Shown here: one piece after another, positions 26,744 through 36,928 of the stretch | Numbering within the stretch: the stretch's first letter is position 1 | Layout of the letters: each line of letters opens with the position of its first letter | NCBI GenBank assembly: GCA_964615975.1 | Contig: CAZTTH010000001.1 | Location: forward strand, 1-64,000 | Length of the DNA: 64,000 nt | Source of the DNA: CAZTTH01 sp964615975 | Lineage (GTDB): Bacteria > Verrucomicrobiota > Lentisphaeria > JABSQK01 > JAJFLO01 | Reading direction: 5' to 3' | The notes under the pieces: model-generated | Told to the model about the DNA's origin: nothing | The model's input: only the letters and a program-made list of their open reading frames with translations | Databases searched by the model: none | Made by a program: the position numbers and the translations under genes

Positions 26744-27814
26744 TTAATAGTCTCTCATCATAATAAATTCAGTCCATTGCTGGAGATATGTCCGAAAGCG
26801 ATTTGACGGCCAATATGCAAGTAATTCCATACATTCTTCCACTAATTGGTCTATCATTAATTCTACAGTGGATACTGCGCCAGATTCGATTAACAACTCT
26901 TTAATTTTTGCTAAATCATGATCTTTCAGATCAATTTTTCCCAATTGTTGTAGGAAAAATTTTTTTTTACTGCCTTTCAGTCGTTCTGCTGCCAAAGCGA
27001 TTAGTAAAGTTCGTTTCCCTTGACAAATATCGGATCCGATGGGTTTGCCAACTTTGACGGGATCGCCGAAAATTCCTAAATAATCATCCTTAAGTTGAAA
27101 GGCTAAACCAGCTTTTTCGGCGAATATCCCAGCTTTTTTGATCAGCTGGTGGTTGAAGTCAGTCACATTCAACCCCACCAGGGCTCCAGTTTCAGCCGCA
27201 AATCTTATTAATTTGCCAGTTTTTCCTGCTAACATATACTCGATATCGAGTGATGAAATATTTTCGATTGGTGTTATCGCCATGATTACATCCATTGCTT
27301 CACCGCTAATCAATTGAGGATTAACAAAATGATTTAATTGAGTTAAAATACTTAGGATTGTGTTAATGCTAATTCCATCTTCCTGCGATCTGATAAAGAA
27401 ATGATTGGAGCAGGCCTGCAGGATATCCCCACTCAAGATTGCTAAATCAATGCCGATCTTAATCGCATTTTTCTCTTCAAGATGATGTTCATTCATCAAC
27501 CAATTTTTGATCTGTATATGGAGTGACGGAGCTCCGCGGCGAGTTTTATCTTCATCAATGATATCATCATGAACTAATGTCCAGATATGATAGAGTTCGA
27601 TTGCTGCCGCAATTTTCAGGCTTTGAGAATAACGATCACAGAATAAGCCACACATCCATAAATTCAGCGCAGGGCGTAATGCCTTTCCAGCTCGTGATGG
27701 ATATGCCAATACCGCTTGGCGTAAAATTTCCGGTTTAATTTGATGAAAAAATTGATCATTGATGATAATCTCCTTAATCTCATCATCTACCTTTTTTAAT
27801 TGGTCCAAGAACAT
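26744..27814 (-). CDS. Polyprenyl diphosphate synthase (trans-isoprenyl, FPP/GGPP type)
   Basis: 356 residues. The first aspartate-rich motif is DDIID at 83-87, followed by RRGAPSLH, and the second is DDYLG at 243-247 in FQLKDDYLGIFGDPVKVGKPIGSD. KALRPAL at 44-50 and GEAMD at 171-175 are further family landmarks. It condenses IPP with an allylic diphosphate to give farnesyl, geranylgeranyl or longer chains. Chain length cannot be read safely from the residues before the first motif (IELYHIWTLVHDD). It stands alone, downstream of clpB in direction of transcription. Confidence 0.94.
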   Translation of the reverse strand: MFLDQLKKVDDEIKEIIINDQFFHQIKPEILRQAVLAYPSRAGKALRPALNLWMCGLFCDRYSQSLKIAAAIELYHIWTLVHDDIIDEDKTRRGAPSLHIQIKNWLMNEHHLEEKNAIKIGIDLAILSGDILQACSNHFFIRSQEDGISINTILSILTQLNHFVNPQLISGEAMDVIMAITPIENISSLDIEYMLAGKTGKLIRFAAETGALVGLNVTDFNHQLIKKAGIFAEKAGLAFQLKDDYLGIFGDPVKVGKPIGSDICQGKRTLLIALAAERLKGSKKKFFLQQLGKIDLKDHDLAKIKELLIESGAVSTVELMIDQLVEECMELLAYWPSNRFRTYLQQWTEFIMMRDY

Positions 27815-27996
27815 TGAGTGGTATCCCCGATGATATACGGAAATATGGTATAATGTGGATCAGATTGGTAAATGATAACAATGTTGCATCGATTTGAGAC
27901 AGGTAGCAGTGGAAATTTCGACTGCCGCTGTTCCAAGCAGACTGGTAATCGTGCATGCCTTTTCCAAAATCTGATAGTGCTCAGTATTCAAAAGAA

Positions 27997-30594
27997 TTAT
28001 TCCTTGGATACACTACTTCGCGTGGAGAATTGGTAATCATTATCAAAATAATCGATTTCTAACGCCATGTTTTCACTGATTTCGTTGCCTATCAGCATAC
28101 GTGAAATTGGCGTTTCCAAACGGCGGGAAATCACACGTTTCAATGGCCTTGCTCCATATATCGGATCGTATCCCTCATGGGCTAATTGTTTTTTGGCATT
28201 TTCCGCAACAATCAAATCTATCTGCAGTTTTTTCAGTTTATCTTTAAATAATTCTAACTGAATGTCTACAATTTTTACCAGGTCACAGTCGGATAATGAT
28301 TTAAACACGACGATATCATCTATTCGATTGAGAAATTCTGGACGGAATATCTGACGTAATGCCATCATGACCTCATCTTTTTTCTTTGCTTCGGTGAGCG
28401 ATTCATCTAAAAGAATCCCGCTACCAACATTTGAGGTCATGATAATAATGGTATTTTTGAAATCGACAATATGTCCCTGGGAATCTGTCAAACGTCCATC
28501 ATCAAGTAATTGCAATAACACATTAAATACTTCTGGATTAGCCTTTTCTATTTCATCAAAAAGTATCACGGCAAATGGATGTCGCCGAATGGCTTCGGTC
28601 AATTGTCCGCCTTCATCATATCCCACGTAGCCAGGGGGAGCGCCAATTAACCTGGATACACTGTGTTTTTCCATGTATTCAGACATGTCAATGCGCACCA
28701 ATGCACGTTCATCGTCAAACATTAATTCAGCAAGGGCACGGGCTAATTCGGTCTTACCTACTCCTGTTGGCCCTAAAAATATAAAACTACCAATTGGTCG
28801 ATTGGGGTCTTTCAGACCTGCACGAGAGCGGAGTATGGCATCGGCAACCGCATCAACCGCTTCATTTTGGGATATTACTCGTTGATGAAGCAGGATGCCA
28901 AGTTGCAACAAGCGTTCCCGTTCACTTTGTAATAATTTGGTTATCGGGATGTGCATCCAACGACTGATTATTTCAGCAATATCGTTCTCATCAACCTCGC
29001 GTTTTAACAGTCTCTTTTCACCGGAATCGGCGATTCGTTTTTCAGCGTCATTTACCTGGCGTTCCAAATTAGGAATAATCCCATAACGCAGTTCGGCGAC
29101 TTTATTCAAATCATAATTTCGTTCTGATTCTATGAGATTACGTTTCGCCAATTCGAGAGATTCTCTTAGGGCTTGGATATCGCTTATCGAATTTTTTTCC
29201 GCATCCCATTTGGCCTGCATAACCTGTAAATTCTCGTTGAGATCATACAAATCTTCTTCCAGTTTTTCCCTGCGTAAGTTTGATTCGTTATCACTTTCTT
29301 TTCTTAGTCCGGTAATTTCAATTTCCATTTGCAGTTTGCGCCGCGCTAATTCATCAATTTCTACAGGACGACTATCAATCTCGGTCCGTAATTTTGCGGC
29401 AGCTTCATCGATCAGATCTATGGCTTTGTCCGGCAGGAATCGTTCGGAAATATAGCGATTGGATAAAATTGCGGCACTGACAAGAGCGGAATCACGGAGG
29501 GTAACCCCATGATGTACTTCATAACGTTCCCTAAGGCCGCGTAAAATTGAAATGGTATCTTCCACACTTGGTTGATCGACTAAAATTGTCTGAAATCGAC
29601 GTTCAAGCGCCTTGTCTTTTTCAATGTGTTTGCGATATTCATTCAGAGTGGTGGCGCCAATACAATGAAGTTCACCACGCGCCAGCATTGGCTTTAAAAG
29701 ATTCCCAGCGTCCATTGCGCCTTCTGCAGCGCCGGCACCAACCACGGTGTGTAGTTCATCTATAAAAAGAATTATATCACCTTTTGCTTCAATGACTTCC
29801 TTGAGTACTGCCTTTAAACGTTCTTCGAATTCACCCCGATATTTTGCCCCAGCAATCAATGCCCCCATATCGAGGGCGATAATGCGACGCTGCTTTAAGC
29901 CATCCGGAACGTCCTGTTGTATAATCCTTAATGCCAATCCTTCGACAATTGCAGTTTTACCGACACCGGGATCACCGATCAGGACGGGATTATTTTTGGT
30001 GCGGCGTGATAAGATTTGAATAACCCGGCGAATCTCATCGTCACGGCCTATCACTGGATCGAGTTTATGCTGTTGTGCTGCCGCAGTTAAGTCCCGTCCA
30101 TATTTTTCTAATGCCTGAAATGTTGCTTCTGGAGTTGGTGAGGTAACCCGTTGATTGCCGCGAACTTCTCTTAGACCACCAAGAAGTTTAGCCTCATTGA
30201 TACCAAATTTACCTATAATTGAATCACACTCATGATCCGTTTTGATTAAAGCGAGGAGTAAATGTTCGACGCTGACATAATCATCCTTCAGTTTTTTAGC
30301 GATTGATTGTGCTTCATTTAATGCCTGACTGAATTCACGGGTGGCAGATGGTTGTCCTACACCGGGACCCGTAACTTTTGGTATCTTCATCAAAGATCGA
30401 TCAATTTCATGTTTGATATCGTTAATCGCGACACCCAATTTTTCGAATAAAGCGGGGGTGAGCCCATTTTGCTGATTAACCAATGTGCTAAACAGATGTA
30501 TTGGATGTAAATTCTGATGTTTCAACTCCGTAGCAAGTTGCTGAGTCACGACGAGTGATTCTTGGGATTTTTCAGTAAAATTATTGATATTCAT
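27997..30594 (-). CDS. clpB: ClpB-type AAA+ disaggregase
   Basis: 865 residues, full length. ClpB resolubilises aggregated proteins with DnaK. The N-domain (1-145, with HPIHLFSTLV) is followed by the first AAA+ domain with Walker A GDPGVGKT and Walker B ILFIDELHT, a coiled-coil middle domain (about 405-525) and the second AAA+ domain with GPTGVGKT, then GAPPGYVGYDEGGQLTEA. The long middle domain distinguishes it from ClpA and ClpC. The 260-nt region upstream holds no CIRCE element that I could recognise. GAGAG lies a few nt before the ATG. Confidence 0.97.
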   Translation of the reverse strand: MNINNFTEKSQESLVVTQQLATELKHQNLHPIHLFSTLVNQQNGLTPALFEKLGVAINDIKHEIDRSLMKIPKVTGPGVGQPSATREFSQALNEAQSIAKKLKDDYVSVEHLLLALIKTDHECDSIIGKFGINEAKLLGGLREVRGNQRVTSPTPEATFQALEKYGRDLTAAAQQHKLDPVIGRDDEIRRVIQILSRRTKNNPVLIGDPGVGKTAIVEGLALRIIQQDVPDGLKQRRIIALDMGALIAGAKYRGEFEERLKAVLKEVIEAKGDIILFIDELHTVVGAGAAEGAMDAGNLLKPMLARGELHCIGATTLNEYRKHIEKDKALERRFQTILVDQPSVEDTISILRGLRERYEVHHGVTLRDSALVSAAILSNRYISERFLPDKAIDLIDEAAAKLRTEIDSRPVEIDELARRKLQMEIEITGLRKESDNESNLRREKLEEDLYDLNENLQVMQAKWDAEKNSISDIQALRESLELAKRNLIESERNYDLNKVAELRYGIIPNLERQVNDAEKRIADSGEKRLLKREVDENDIAEIISRWMHIPITKLLQSERERLLQLGILLHQRVISQNEAVDAVADAILRSRAGLKDPNRPIGSFIFLGPTGVGKTELARALAELMFDDERALVRIDMSEYMEKHSVSRLIGAPPGYVGYDEGGQLTEAIRRHPFAVILFDEIEKANPEVFNVLLQLLDDGRLTDSQGHIVDFKNTIIIMTSNVGSGILLDESLTEAKKKDEVMMALRQIFRPEFLNRIDDIVVFKSLSDCDLVKIVDIQLELFKDKLKKLQIDLIVAENAKKQLAHEGYDPIYGARPLKRVISRRLETPISRMLIGNEISENMALEIDYFDNDYQFSTRSSVSKE

Positions 30595-30854
30595 GTATGA
30601 TCTCTCGATTAATATGATTTAGTTATATTAATGAATTAAAAACCATTTCTCATTTCTGATTCAACCTCTATTCTTACTCAATCAACATAGCAAATTATGT
30701 TCCTTGATGATGGTAATTATCATTACATATTTGCAGTTAAAGAATTGAGAGAATTTCAAGTTTTAATGTGAGGATAATTCATGGACAAGATGGCACACCA
30801 AAATCGGATAATGATGACCCCAAAATATTTTCAAAGTATGTTCATTGAATCATT

Positions 30855-31949
30855 ATGAAAATCCCTTTTTTTGATTTGGAAAAAAATAATCAAATTTATT
30901 TACCTGAATTACAGGAAGCCGTTGCTACTGCAGTTTCATCCGGGCGTTATATTTTGGGTGAAAATGTGGCTTTGTTTGAAGCTGAATTTGCTGCCTATTG
31001 CGGCACTCAGCATGCTATAGGTGTGAGCAATGGCCTTGATGCATTAACTTTGATTTTACAGGGATTCGGCATCGGCAGGGATGATGAGGTCATTGTGCCG
31101 GCAAACACCTATATCGCGACCATACTGGCGATCACCAGAGTCGGTGCTAATCCTGTTTTAATAGAGCCGAATCTGACATTTTACAATATCGATCCGGAAC
31201 TGATTCGCGCTAAAATCAGTTCAAACACTAAAGCCATCATGGTCGTGCATCTGTATGGTTTGGCAGCAGCTATGGAATCAATTGAAAGCATGGCAAAAGA
31301 ATTTGGACTTGTTATCATTGAGGATGCGGCTCAGGCTCATGGTGCCTATTATCAACAAAGGCGAGTCGGGAATTTGGGAGATGCTGCGGGATTCAGTTTT
31401 TATCCAAGTAAGAATCTGGGAGCCTTGGGTGATGGGGGAATTATCACTACCAATAATCCTGAATTGTCAGCTAAGTTAAAGGCATTGCGCAATTATGGTT
31501 CAGAACAGAAATATGTCAATCTGTATAAGGGATACAATGCGCGTTTGGACGAAATTCAGGCAGCCGCATTACGTGTAAAAATCAAACATCTTGACTACGA
31601 AAATAAATGCCGCCGTCAGGTTGCTAGAGCCTATCGTGAGCAAATAACAAATCCCCAAGTGATCCTGCCTCAAACTCCGAATGAAAATCAGCATGTGTGG
31701 CATCTTTTTGTGGTGCGGGTCAAGGAACGTGAACACTTTCAAAATTACCTCAGAGAACATGGTATTGACACCTTGATTCATTATCCAATTCCGCCCCATA
31801 AACAAGCTGCTTTCAAAGAGTTGAATTCAATGTCCTTGCCGATCACTGAAACTATCCATCGAGAAGTAATCAGTCTGCCCATGAGTCCAACCCTATCTGA
31901 AACCGAAATCGAATATGTTATTGCGATGATAAATAAATGGAAAAAATAA
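30855..31949 (+). CDS. DegT/DnrJ/EryC1/StrS-family sugar aminotransferase, second copy
   Basis: 364 residues. The catalytic lysine is K186 in FYPSKNLGALGDGGII, with D157 and Q160 in EDAAQAHGA and GVSNGLDALTLIL near the N-terminus. This motif set is closer to the FdtB/WecE group (dTDP-3-amino-sugar transaminases) than to the enzyme at 18.9 kb, with which it shares roughly a third of residues by eye. It stands alone before tRNA-Gly. It probably supplies an amino sugar for cell-surface glycans. Specificity is not proven. Confidence 0.92.
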   Translation: MKIPFFDLEKNNQIYLPELQEAVATAVSSGRYILGENVALFEAEFAAYCGTQHAIGVSNGLDALTLILQGFGIGRDDEVIVPANTYIATILAITRVGANPVLIEPNLTFYNIDPELIRAKISSNTKAIMVVHLYGLAAAMESIESMAKEFGLVIIEDAAQAHGAYYQQRRVGNLGDAAGFSFYPSKNLGALGDGGIITTNNPELSAKLKALRNYGSEQKYVNLYKGYNARLDEIQAAALRVKIKHLDYENKCRRQVARAYREQITNPQVILPQTPNENQHVWHLFVVRVKEREHFQNYLREHGIDTLIHYPIPPHKQAAFKELNSMSLPITETIHREVISLPMSPTLSETEIEYVIAMINKWKK

Positions 31950-32018
31950 AATAAAACAGTGTTGATGAATGTGGTTGCAGTATTTCCCTGCCGATTTATA
32001 GTTTCAGACAGTTTAAAC

Positions 32019-32092
32019 GCGGGTATAGCATAGTGGTAATGCATCAGCTTCCCAAGCTGACGAGGAGAGTTCGATTCTCTCTACCCGCTCCA
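32019..32092 (+). tRNA. tRNA-Gly (anticodon CCC)
   Basis: The acceptor stem GCGGGTA pairs with TACCCGC (32082-32088), followed by T73 and encoded CCA. The anticodon stem TCAGC/GCTGA holds loop TTCCCAA, so the anticodon is CCC and reads GGG. A standard short variable loop and an AGTTCGATTCT T-arm are present. Confidence 0.97.
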
Positions 32093-32219
32093 CTCGTTTA
32101 CCGCATGGTAAAGATGGGCTCAATGTGCAAATGATCAGTTGGATATCATTACTTCTCGGTTCAGTATTCTCGCTATCCATGAATCAATAAGTAATAAATA
32201 TATTTAAACCCTGAATCAA

Positions 32220-34091
32220 TTACTTCACCGTTACAGTTTTTGCTAAATTGCGTGGTTGATCGATGTTTTCACCGCGTAAATCAGCTATGTGGTAGGCAAG
32301 TAATTGTAACGGTATGGTTACAGTAATTGGCGAAACATACTCATCGGTTATTGGTATCCAAATCATATCGTTCGCCTGTGAAGCGACATCATTGGGATCA
32401 GCTGATATGTCGACACCCGTTTTGGGAATTTTTTCGTCTCCATCATATGCGACGGCAATAATAGGTCCGCTGCGTGCCTTAATTTCCATTATGTTACCTA
32501 TCATTTCATCGTATGTAGGGCCTTGACAAGCTATCGCTAGAACAAACATATTGGGTTCAACCAAGGCAATGGGACCGTGTTTCATCTCACCTGCTGAATA
32601 TGCTTCGGCGTGTAAATAACTGATCTCCTTGAGCTTCAAGGCGCCTTCCATTGCAGATGGCAGATTAATCCCTCGAGCCAGATACAATGCATTGGGTTTC
32701 TGGTAGTGTTTCTCCGCGATTTTAGCGATTTCGGGTTCACGCTTGAGAAGGAGCTCTGTTTGTTCAGGTAATTTGAGGATCGCGGCTTTAAGTTTTTCTA
32801 ATTCTTCGGATGGATGTGATCCCCTTATTTGTGCGAAATACAACACCAATAATTCGATAGTGAGTAGTTGCATGGTATAGGCTTTAGTAGAAGCAACACT
32901 GATTTCCGGACCAGCTTGAATATAGGCTACACCATCGCTCTCACGGGCGATAGTACTATCGACGACATTGATAATTCCAATTACCTTGGCACCCTTTCGT
33001 TTCATAGCACGAAGCGCTTCCAGGGTATCAGCGGTTTCACCGGACTGACTGACAACTATGCACAAGGTATTTTCGAGAATAACTGGATCTCGCTGTTTTA
33101 ATTCCGCCGCTAAATCGGCTTCCGCAGGAATTTTAGCGATCCTGTCCATCAAAAATCTTCCTACCATACCCGCATGCATGGCGGTACCACATGCTGTAAA
33201 GATAACTTTCTTAAGATTTTTTATCTCATCGTGAGAAAGGCCGATTTTTTCGAATGATATTGGCTGGTTTGCGGTTCGCAGTCGACCGGAAAGGCAAGCG
33301 CGCATGGCATTAGGCTGCTCATGAATTTCTTTAATCATGAATTTTTTATAGCCGCCTTTTTGTGCTGCTTCTGCCGGCCAGGGAATAAGATATGGTTTTC
33401 GTTGTATAGGGTTGAAATCCAAATCGGTGATTTCGATACGGTCCCGGGTAATTCGGCAAATTTCATTATCATTTATGATATAAACCTGATCTGTTTCAGC
33501 CCGGATTGCTCCCATGTCTGAGGCAATGTAGTTTTCGTTTTCGCCAATTCCGATTACCAGTGGTGAAAAACGGCGAACCGCGATGATTTCATCGGGATGA
33601 TCAACAGAGATACAACCGATTGCAAACGCTCCCTGCAAGTCCTTAATCGCTCTGGCGACAGCTTGCCGCAAATCGCCTTGATAATAATGTTGCACCAGAT
33701 GCGGCACAACTTCAGTGTCAGTTTGGCTGCGAAATACAAATCCCTTCGCGGTAAGATCCTTGCGTAATTCCTGGTAATTGTCGATAATGCCATTATGGAC
33801 AACCGAGATTTTTTTATTATGACTAAGGTGAGGGTGAGAATTTTCTGTAGTCGGTTTGCCATGTGTAGCCCAACGAGTATGACCAATGCAAATGTTGCCG
33901 ACTAGTGGTTTTTCTTCAAGTATGGCGGTTAAATTGGTAAGATTTCCAACTACCCTGCATAATTCCAACCGATGATTATTAACAACAGATATACCTGCTG
34001 AATCATATCCTCGATATTCCAATCTCCGCAACCCCGCTAGGCAAATTGTCCATGCTTGACGGTCACCGATATAACCTACTATTCCACACAT
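32220..34091 (-). CDS. glmS: Glutamine-fructose-6-phosphate aminotransferase (isomerizing)
   Basis: 623 residues from ATG 34091. This start is chosen because the mature enzyme must expose Cys2 (MCGIVGYIG) and AAGGGA lies 7 nt upstream; a 25-residue upstream extension in frame is not real. GlmS makes glucosamine 6-phosphate for UDP-GlcNAc, peptidoglycan and LPS. The N-terminal glutaminase domain (1-240) has GHTRWATHGKP, and two SIS domains follow with FTACGTAMHAG and SQSGETADT, then ARGINLPSAMEGALKLKEISY, and the C-terminal PRNLAKTVTVK is canonical. No glmS ribozyme core was recognised upstream. Confidence 0.97.
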   Translation of the reverse strand: MCGIVGYIGDRQAWTICLAGLRRLEYRGYDSAGISVVNNHRLELCRVVGNLTNLTAILEEKPLVGNICIGHTRWATHGKPTTENSHPHLSHNKKISVVHNGIIDNYQELRKDLTAKGFVFRSQTDTEVVPHLVQHYYQGDLRQAVARAIKDLQGAFAIGCISVDHPDEIIAVRRFSPLVIGIGENENYIASDMGAIRAETDQVYIINDNEICRITRDRIEITDLDFNPIQRKPYLIPWPAEAAQKGGYKKFMIKEIHEQPNAMRACLSGRLRTANQPISFEKIGLSHDEIKNLKKVIFTACGTAMHAGMVGRFLMDRIAKIPAEADLAAELKQRDPVILENTLCIVVSQSGETADTLEALRAMKRKGAKVIGIINVVDSTIARESDGVAYIQAGPEISVASTKAYTMQLLTIELLVLYFAQIRGSHPSEELEKLKAAILKLPEQTELLLKREPEIAKIAEKHYQKPNALYLARGINLPSAMEGALKLKEISYLHAEAYSAGEMKHGPIALVEPNMFVLAIACQGPTYDEMIGNIMEIKARSGPIIAVAYDGDEKIPKTGVDISADPNDVASQANDMIWIPITDEYVSPITVTIPLQLLAYHIADLRGENIDQPRNLAKTVTVK

Positions 34092-34276
34092 GTTTGAATC
34101 CCTTAATATGTTTGATCCTTGAATGATGTTTAGAAACGACGAAGTAATTTTCGCTTTAATTGTCATTCATAAATTGTTAAACTGAATGTAAAAACTGGAT
34201 GTAAATGAGCTGTGAAAGATAAGTTGGATTAGAATGGATTCAAATAGGCGATATAAACTTAGAAAGTCAATTATCA

Positions 34277-34969
34277 ATGAATGCCCCACATCATAATTTT
34301 AATTTTACCCCGGTAGACTGGCTATTTATAACCGATGTACTTGCCATGAATGATCGGGAAGGGGACGCACTCATAAAATTATTCACTGATATCGAATCTT
34401 TAGATAAAATCCTCGATGATCCGCGACTTTTTGAGGCAATCTTGAATCGCCCTCAATGTGTTACCATATCGCCTCAGCTATATTTTTATATCTTGGCCCG
34501 GCAGGTGTTACTAAAAGCAAAAATCAACGAGTCGATATTAGCCAAATATCTGTCTGATTTATTGGCTGATTTTGCAGGAATAAAAAAGGCTACTACCTCA
34601 TCTGCGCTGGATGAATTTAACGGTCTGAATTCACTATCAGATTTATTGGCGTTATTACCAACTGCGAATGAACCAATGAAATTCACCATACAGGTATATA
34701 TCGGTAATTATATATTGTTCATGACTGGTATCTTCCCTGAATATATTCAACAAAGAACTGAACGTCGGGCTGCGCCACAGATGTATTTTTATGAACATTT
34801 GGGGAGTGTGAACTATCGTTCAGCAAGCAAACAGCGGCGGGCATTCACGGACGGAACCAGTGAGATTTTCTGGCAATTGTCCGAGATGTTCCATGTTATT
34901 CGTTTGGCATTGAATGAATTAGCGGATCGATTGGTCTTTATCGAATCCCCTAGAATGATATTGGCTTGA
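34277..34969 (+). CDS. Conserved protein of unknown function
   Basis: 230 residues, soluble, mainly helical by eye, no signal peptide. The segments SPQLYFYILARQVLLKA, IGNYILFMTGIFPEYI, RRAAPQMYFYEHLGSVNYRSAS and LALNELADR resemble a family of uncharacterised bacterial proteins that I have seen in several environmental phyla, but I know no function or domain name. No catalytic motif is visible. It is divergent from glmS and followed by the CbiX-like gene. Confidence 0.65.
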   Translation: MNAPHHNFNFTPVDWLFITDVLAMNDREGDALIKLFTDIESLDKILDDPRLFEAILNRPQCVTISPQLYFYILARQVLLKAKINESILAKYLSDLLADFAGIKKATTSSALDEFNGLNSLSDLLALLPTANEPMKFTIQVYIGNYILFMTGIFPEYIQQRTERRAAPQMYFYEHLGSVNYRSASKQRRAFTDGTSEIFWQLSEMFHVIRLALNELADRLVFIESPRMILA

Positions 34970-35086
34970 TCATAACAATAAATGAATATGTTATCAGATC
35001 ATTGAAATAAACCTGCCATGTAGTACTTCCCGATTAACCATGTTATGTAGTTGGTTTGGTATTCAATTTCTTGGGGGATCAGTGTG

Positions 35087-35473
35087 ATGTCCATCGCATT
35101 ATTACTTGTCGATCATGGATCTACTCATGAGGCTGCTAATCAGATGTTAATCGATGTAGCCCAATTGGTGCAAAACTTACAGCCAGAGATCATGGTGGAA
35201 TATGCTCATATGGAGTTGGCCGAACCAACTCTTGAACAAGGTATTGCGGCATGTGTAGAAAAGGGAGCACTTACTGTCGTTGTTCACCCATTTATGCTTT
35301 CACCGGGTCGTCATGCCACTGTCGATATTCCGCGCATGGTAAACAAAGCAGCCGATTATTATCCAGGAATTAATATAAGTGTTACCGAACCATTGGGTTT
35401 ACATGTGAAAATCGCGGAAGTTATTCTGATTCGCGCTAATTTGATATCAAAAACCCAAGCCAATTTAGATTAA
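35087..35473 (+). CDS. CbiX/SirB-like chelatase, single domain
   Basis: 128 residues from ATG 35087; GGGGGAT lies 8-14 nt upstream, which fits better than the in-frame Met 36 nt earlier. The CbiX fold is indicated by ALLLVDHGSTHEAAN at the N-terminus with the metal-binding His, and VVVHPFMLSPGRHATVDIP carrying the second histidine motif. Single-domain CbiX-S proteins act as homodimers and insert cobalt, nickel or iron into sirohydrochlorin. No other cobalamin or siroheme gene is in the window, so the metal and pathway are open. Confidence 0.85.
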   Translation: MSIALLLVDHGSTHEAANQMLIDVAQLVQNLQPEIMVEYAHMELAEPTLEQGIAACVEKGALTVVVHPFMLSPGRHATVDIPRMVNKAADYYPGINISVTEPLGLHVKIAEVILIRANLISKTQANLD

Positions 35474-35500
35474 TTTAATAAGCAGTTATAGCGCATATCT

Positions 35501-36670
35501 TTACCGTCTGTGCAAGGTTAAGATACTGAGGAAAAATGATGATAATATAATCTGGTAGCCAAGAGCGGTCAGCATGGCACCGGGGATGACCAACCGCATG
35601 GTATTGCGGTAATCCAAGCGCCCAAAGTTGGATTCATGCCAAATTAAAATGGCGATAAGTAACAGCACGGTCCCCAATATTAGTAAACTTGCACCACCCA
35701 AAAGACGTTTTTCCAGTTTATGATTATCCGTTTCAATTTCACGTTCCTTCCAATTGGGAAGAAAACCTTCTGACAATGCAAACGATTGAGTGAATTCCCC
35801 AAAGAGAATTGATTGGTATCCTAAGAGAATAAAGAGACTGGCGAATAACAAAGTATGACCTTCAAAAGTGATACCTTGAATGGTTAATCCCGGTAGGGCA
35901 ATGACATAACCTAATAAGCCCAAAAAAAAGCAGCAATAACCGGGAATACGATACAGCCATTGCGGCGAACACATTAAAAAATACCGAAGAGTTCGCCAAC
36001 CGTCACGAACGGTACGCAAATGAGAGCGGTGAGTTTTTCGGCCATCTTGATGGAGGGTAATTGGAACTTCACATATATTGGCGCCGAGCAAGCTGGATTT
36101 GATGATCATTTCCACCGCAAACTCCATGCCTGTGCAACGCAGGTTCATCCGCAGGTAATGTGTTTTGGTAAAACCGCGCATTCCACAATAAATATCATGA
36201 ATCTGGCTGTTAAACCACCATTTCGCCATTAACGAAAACATTGGGTTACCCCACCACTCATGAGAGATTGGCATGGCGCCCGGTTTTATGGTTCCACCAC
36301 CTGAAGCAAGTCGACATCCTTGTACCAGATCAAATCCGGATCGGAGTTTTTCGATAAATTTTGGTAATTCCAAAAAGTCATAGCTATCATCTGAATCTCC
36401 AATTATGATATATTGGCCAGACGAAGCATCGATCCCAGACATCAATGCATTGCCATAACCGCGCTCAAGTGCTTTTACAACTTTAGCGCCCGACTTTTCT
36501 GCAATTACAATCGATGAGTCATTGCTGCCATTATCAGCGACGATGATTTCTCCCTTTAGTTGGTATTCGCTGAAAATTTTATTGATCTTTTTAAGACATG
36601 AGCCTAGAGTGTCAGCTTCATTCAAGCAAGGGATGACAATCGATACTTCTATGGGATATTCTGGATTCAT
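35501..36670 (-). CDS. Family 2 glycosyltransferase with C-terminal membrane segments, dolichyl-phosphate-sugar synthase-like
   Basis: 389 residues. The GT-A domain covers residues 1-240: VSIVIPCLNEADTLGSC, IIVADNGSNDSS, the DxD-like IGDSDDSYDF, then the GCRLASGG segment and the acceptor region GMEFAVEMIIKS with EVPITLHQDGRKTHRSHLRT. Four hydrophobic helices follow (about 245-270, 275-300, 320-345, 360-385), the layout of enzymes that charge a polyprenyl phosphate with a sugar at the membrane. It could feed the polytopic glycosyltransferase type seen at the left edge of this window, although they are far apart. Confidence 0.9.
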   Translation of the reverse strand: MNPEYPIEVSIVIPCLNEADTLGSCLKKINKIFSEYQLKGEIIVADNGSNDSSIVIAEKSGAKVVKALERGYGNALMSGIDASSGQYIIIGDSDDSYDFLELPKFIEKLRSGFDLVQGCRLASGGGTIKPGAMPISHEWWGNPMFSLMAKWWFNSQIHDIYCGMRGFTKTHYLRMNLRCTGMEFAVEMIIKSSLLGANICEVPITLHQDGRKTHRSHLRTVRDGWRTLRYFLMCSPQWLYRIPGYCCFFLGLLGYVIALPGLTIQGITFEGHTLLFASLFILLGYQSILFGEFTQSFALSEGFLPNWKEREIETDNHKLEKRLLGGASLLILGTVLLLIAILIWHESNFGRLDYRNTMRLVIPGAMLTALGYQIILSSFFLSILTLHRR

Positions 36671-36928
36671 AAGTCTTGAAAAGGAGTATGGTGTGTTATA
36701 TGAACAGTATCTGATAATATGATTTCAGATGAAGTTCATCAACTTGCAAGGTCATGCTGACAATTGGTATTTTGCAAATACTGTATATGGTTGGAATCAG
36801 TTAATGGTGTTATAAAATTTTATTATACTATGTCGTGTGCCGATGATAAAGGCTTAATATTATCTGAGGCTGAGTTAATTATTCAATTCATTGTCTGGGA
36901 ATGATAATAGTCCTTGAAGAGGAAGTTT

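Noticed and set aside
30595..30854. CIRCE or heat-shock element upstream of clpB
   Set aside because: No TTAGCACTC-N9-GAGTGCTAA-like sequence found; only weak AT-rich dyads.
34092..34166. N-terminal extension of GlmS
   Set aside because: GlmS needs a Cys at position 2 after Met removal; ATG 34091 with AAGGGA fits this.
34092..34276. glmS ribozyme
   Set aside because: The upstream region is short and no conserved ribozyme core was recognised.
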